From an uncultured Eubacteriaceae bacterium (lineage in GTDB: Bacteria > Bacillota > Clostridia > Lachnospirales > CAG-274), in the NCBI GenBank assembly GCA_947565475.1, contig CANOGI010000127.1, positions 1-6,524 of the forward strand: a stretch of DNA of 6,524 nucleotides, read 5' to 3'. Numbering within the stretch: position 1 is the first letter of the stretch; each line of letters opens with the position of its first letter. The notes under the pieces are model-generated. The model had not been told where the DNA came from. It saw only the letters and a program-made list of their open reading frames with translations, and made no database searches. The translations under genes and the position numbers were made by a program. Of the stretch, positions 5,432 to 6,524 are shown in pieces.

Positions 5432-6043
5432 TTATACATTTTTTGAGTATTCAAGAATTTTTGTTTTTAATTTTAAAGTTGAGTTTTCCACCATATCTAT
5501 TAGATTTTTTAATTTTTCAGAATCATTTTTTTGCCTATAAATATCAATTAAAAGCATATAAGCCTTACTTAAATCACATTTTAGACGAATTGCCTCAGTT
5601 AATATTATTTCAGCATCCGATAGATTATTTCTATCAAAAAGCATTTTTGCCCATTCCACAAGAGTCAGCATATAAGAGTTATAATGTTCCTCATATATTG
5701 TTATTGTTTCAAGATTTGAAAAACCGTATTTGAATTTTAAATCTGTATTTGAAATCTGTTCATCGAATTTAATCATTGTAAGAGAGGCTTTTTTTAAAAC
5801 GAGTTTTTGTATATCTATTATTTTTTTGTTTTCGGAAATATCATCGTAATTTTTTATGGGAAGTATATTTTCATCAGGAATTATAAAAAATTCTTTTTCT
5901 ATTTCTCTTTTTTTGCTTAGGTTAGCTTTTCGTTCTCTCTCTTGTATATTTTCAAGAGTTTTTTTAAAATCAACTTTATTCTTTCTCATCATAATTTGTA
6001 TTCCGAGAACCGTTCCTAAAAATAAAATAAAAAAAATAGGCAT
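5432..6043 (-). CDS. Membrane-anchored protein with TPR-like repeats, unknown function
   Basis: A 203-residue protein I do not recognise by name. Residues 2-19 (PIFFILFLGTVLGIQIMM) form one hydrophobic segment without a cleavage site, followed by RKNK, so the protein is probably anchored with the rest in the cytoplasm. Residues 22-52 are highly charged and helical, likely a short coiled coil (TLENIQERERKANLSKKREIE). A less ordered linker follows to about 75. Residues 125-190 look like two tetratricopeptide-type repeats: WAKMLFDRNNLSDAEIILTEAIRL, then AYMLLIDIYRQKNDSEKLKNLID, with the expected A/Y/L spacing. TPRs bind partner proteins, so a scaffold or assembly role is inferred. AAGGAG (complement of 6052-6057) lies eight bases before the ATG, and a good promoter lies further upstream. 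The gene is divergent from a helicase gene and convergent with the coat operon. Confidence 0.85.
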   Translation of the reverse strand: MPIFFILFLGTVLGIQIMMRKNKVDFKKTLENIQERERKANLSKKREIEKEFFIIPDENILPIKNYDDISENKKIIDIQKLVLKKASLTMIKFDEQISNTDLKFKYGFSNLETITIYEEHYNSYMLTLVEWAKMLFDRNNLSDAEIILTEAIRLKCDLSKAYMLLIDIYRQKNDSEKLKNLIDMVENSTLKLKTKILEYSKNV

Positions 6044-6072
6044 TTGTATTTCTCCTTAAATTTTATTTATGT

Positions 6073-6100
6073 TTTACATATAAAAAAATTGTGTTATAAT
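6073..6100 (+). promoter_or_regulatory. Possible plus-strand promoter for the helicase gene
   Basis: TTTACA (6073-6078) and a perfect TATAAT (6095-6100) are 16 bases apart. If used, the helicase messenger would carry a leader of more than 300 bases. The site lies within the 5' untranslated region of the divergent gene, so the two transcripts would overlap at their 5' ends. In such AT-rich DNA a chance match is possible. Confidence 0.35.
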
Positions 6101-6124
6101 AATGTATAAGAAAGAGTTAATTTA

Positions 6125-6154
6125 ATTATACACTTATTACAAGAAACAAGTCAA
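6125..6154 (-). promoter_or_regulatory. Promoter of the minus-strand TPR-like gene
   Basis: On the minus strand TTGACT (complement of 6149-6154) and a perfect TATAAT (complement of 6125-6130) are 18 bases apart. Transcription would start near 6118, giving a leader of about 75 bases that contains the AAGGAG ribosome binding site. Confidence 0.7.
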
Positions 6155-6422
6155 TGTTTAAATGATGAAACTTTTTGTTTGCGGCGGTATATTTGATTTA
6201 TATAAAAAACGGAAAAAATAAAAAAGATAGTATTATTATTTATAGATATTTTTTACAAATTATATTAATTTTATTTAAAATAAAGAAGATTTTAGAAAAA
6301 TAGTCTACGTATGGGTTGTATAGAGAAAATCACAGGATAATTTTAAAAGCTCTGAGCGAAATATTTTTTCCTTACTCTATACTGTAATCACTGTAAAATA
6401 TTTTTATTTTGGAGGCATTATT
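6155..6422 (+). other. Helicase upstream region with an 8-bp inverted repeat
   Basis: 268 AT-rich bases without a credible gene. GTATAGAG (6318-6325) and CTCTATAC (6375-6382) are perfect complements 49 bases apart and could close a stem just upstream of the helicase ribosome binding site. Between them is the odd palindrome GCTCTGAGC. No T-box, SOS box (GAAC-N4-GTTC) or known riboswitch core is visible. Confidence 0.35.
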
Positions 6423-6524
6423 ATGTCTTATATAGACTTAAATGAAAAACAAAAAAAAGCCGTTTTACATAACATTGGTACAAAGATGGTTTTGGCGGGA
6501 CCAGGAAGAGGAAAGACAACTGTT
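6423..6524 (+). CDS. UvrD/Rep-type ATP-dependent DNA helicase, N-terminal part
   Basis: Only the first 34 codons are in the window; the gene continues past the right edge. Residues 6-14, LNEKQKKAV, are the Q motif that contacts adenine in superfamily 1A helicases. Residues 24-34, LAGPGRGKTTV, are Walker A (motif I), with the GKTT that binds the ATP phosphates. Relatives usually read AGPGSGKT or AGAGSGKT, so the R in GRGKT is a small departure. UvrD/PcrA/Rep-like enzymes unwind DNA 3' to 5' in repair or replication restart; which subgroup this is cannot be decided from 34 residues. GGAGG (6411-6415) lies seven bases before the ATG. The gene is divergent from the TPR-like gene. Confidence 0.85.
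   Translation, partial: MSYIDLNEKQKKAVLHNIGTKMVLAGPGRGKTTV

Noticed and set aside
5383..5733. 116-codon plus-strand reading frame opposite the TPR-like gene
   Set aside because: It is Phe/Tyr/Leu-rich antisense translation of an AT-rich gene, without a Shine-Dalgarno; the minus-strand frame has a promoter, a ribosome binding site and a domain pattern.
6162..6221. 19-codon plus-strand frame starting MMKLFVCGG
   Set aside because: It has no ribosome binding site and is too short to judge by composition.

Overview
The window is a low-GC Firmicutes chromosome segment, most likely an anaerobic, spore-forming clostridium of the Lachnospiraceae type. Three things point that way: AT-rich intergenic DNA with consensus sigma-A promoters and strong AGGAG-type ribosome binding sites, housekeeping genes with clostridial motifs, and a pair of CotF-like spore coat genes. 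The assignment is an inference from composition and protein style, because no taxonomic marker is present.

Layout. (1) 1-512: an HxlR-family winged-helix regulator with its promoter and two candidate operator palindromes; its target is probably outside the window to the left. (2) 513-1042: no intact gene. This is a scar containing an island of about 50% GC. The start of a Tn916-type integrase is recognisable at 815-907, with its own ribosome binding site, an in-frame stop at codon 15 and truncation after about 30 codons. A second broken reading frame may lie on the minus strand, and a 10-base direct repeat lies at both edges. (3) 1043-2433: a perfect-consensus promoter and an NCS2/AzgA-type purine permease. 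(4) 2687-4243: purH, the bifunctional last two steps of IMP synthesis, followed by a long 3' region and a 16-bp terminator. (5) 4720-5168: two small CotF-type spore coat genes, 57 and 83 codons, in an operon. (6) 5170-5222: a 23-bp perfect hairpin acting as a shared terminator for the coat operon and the convergent gene. (7) 5432-6043, minus strand: an unrecognised membrane-anchored protein with a charged helix and TPR-like repeats, with its own promoter. (8) 6423-6524: the first 34 codons of a UvrD/Rep-type helicase that runs off the right edge.

The permease (salvage import) and purH (de novo synthesis) both concern purine supply, but each has its own expression signals and I see no purine riboswitch. 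The coat genes and the TPR-like gene converge and share a terminator, which does not imply a shared function. I do not see a complete novel system. The points most worth checking are the integrase scar, a purine permease lacking the usual substrate-site aspartate in TM8, the 57-residue partner of the coat protein, and the unassigned minus-strand membrane/TPR protein.
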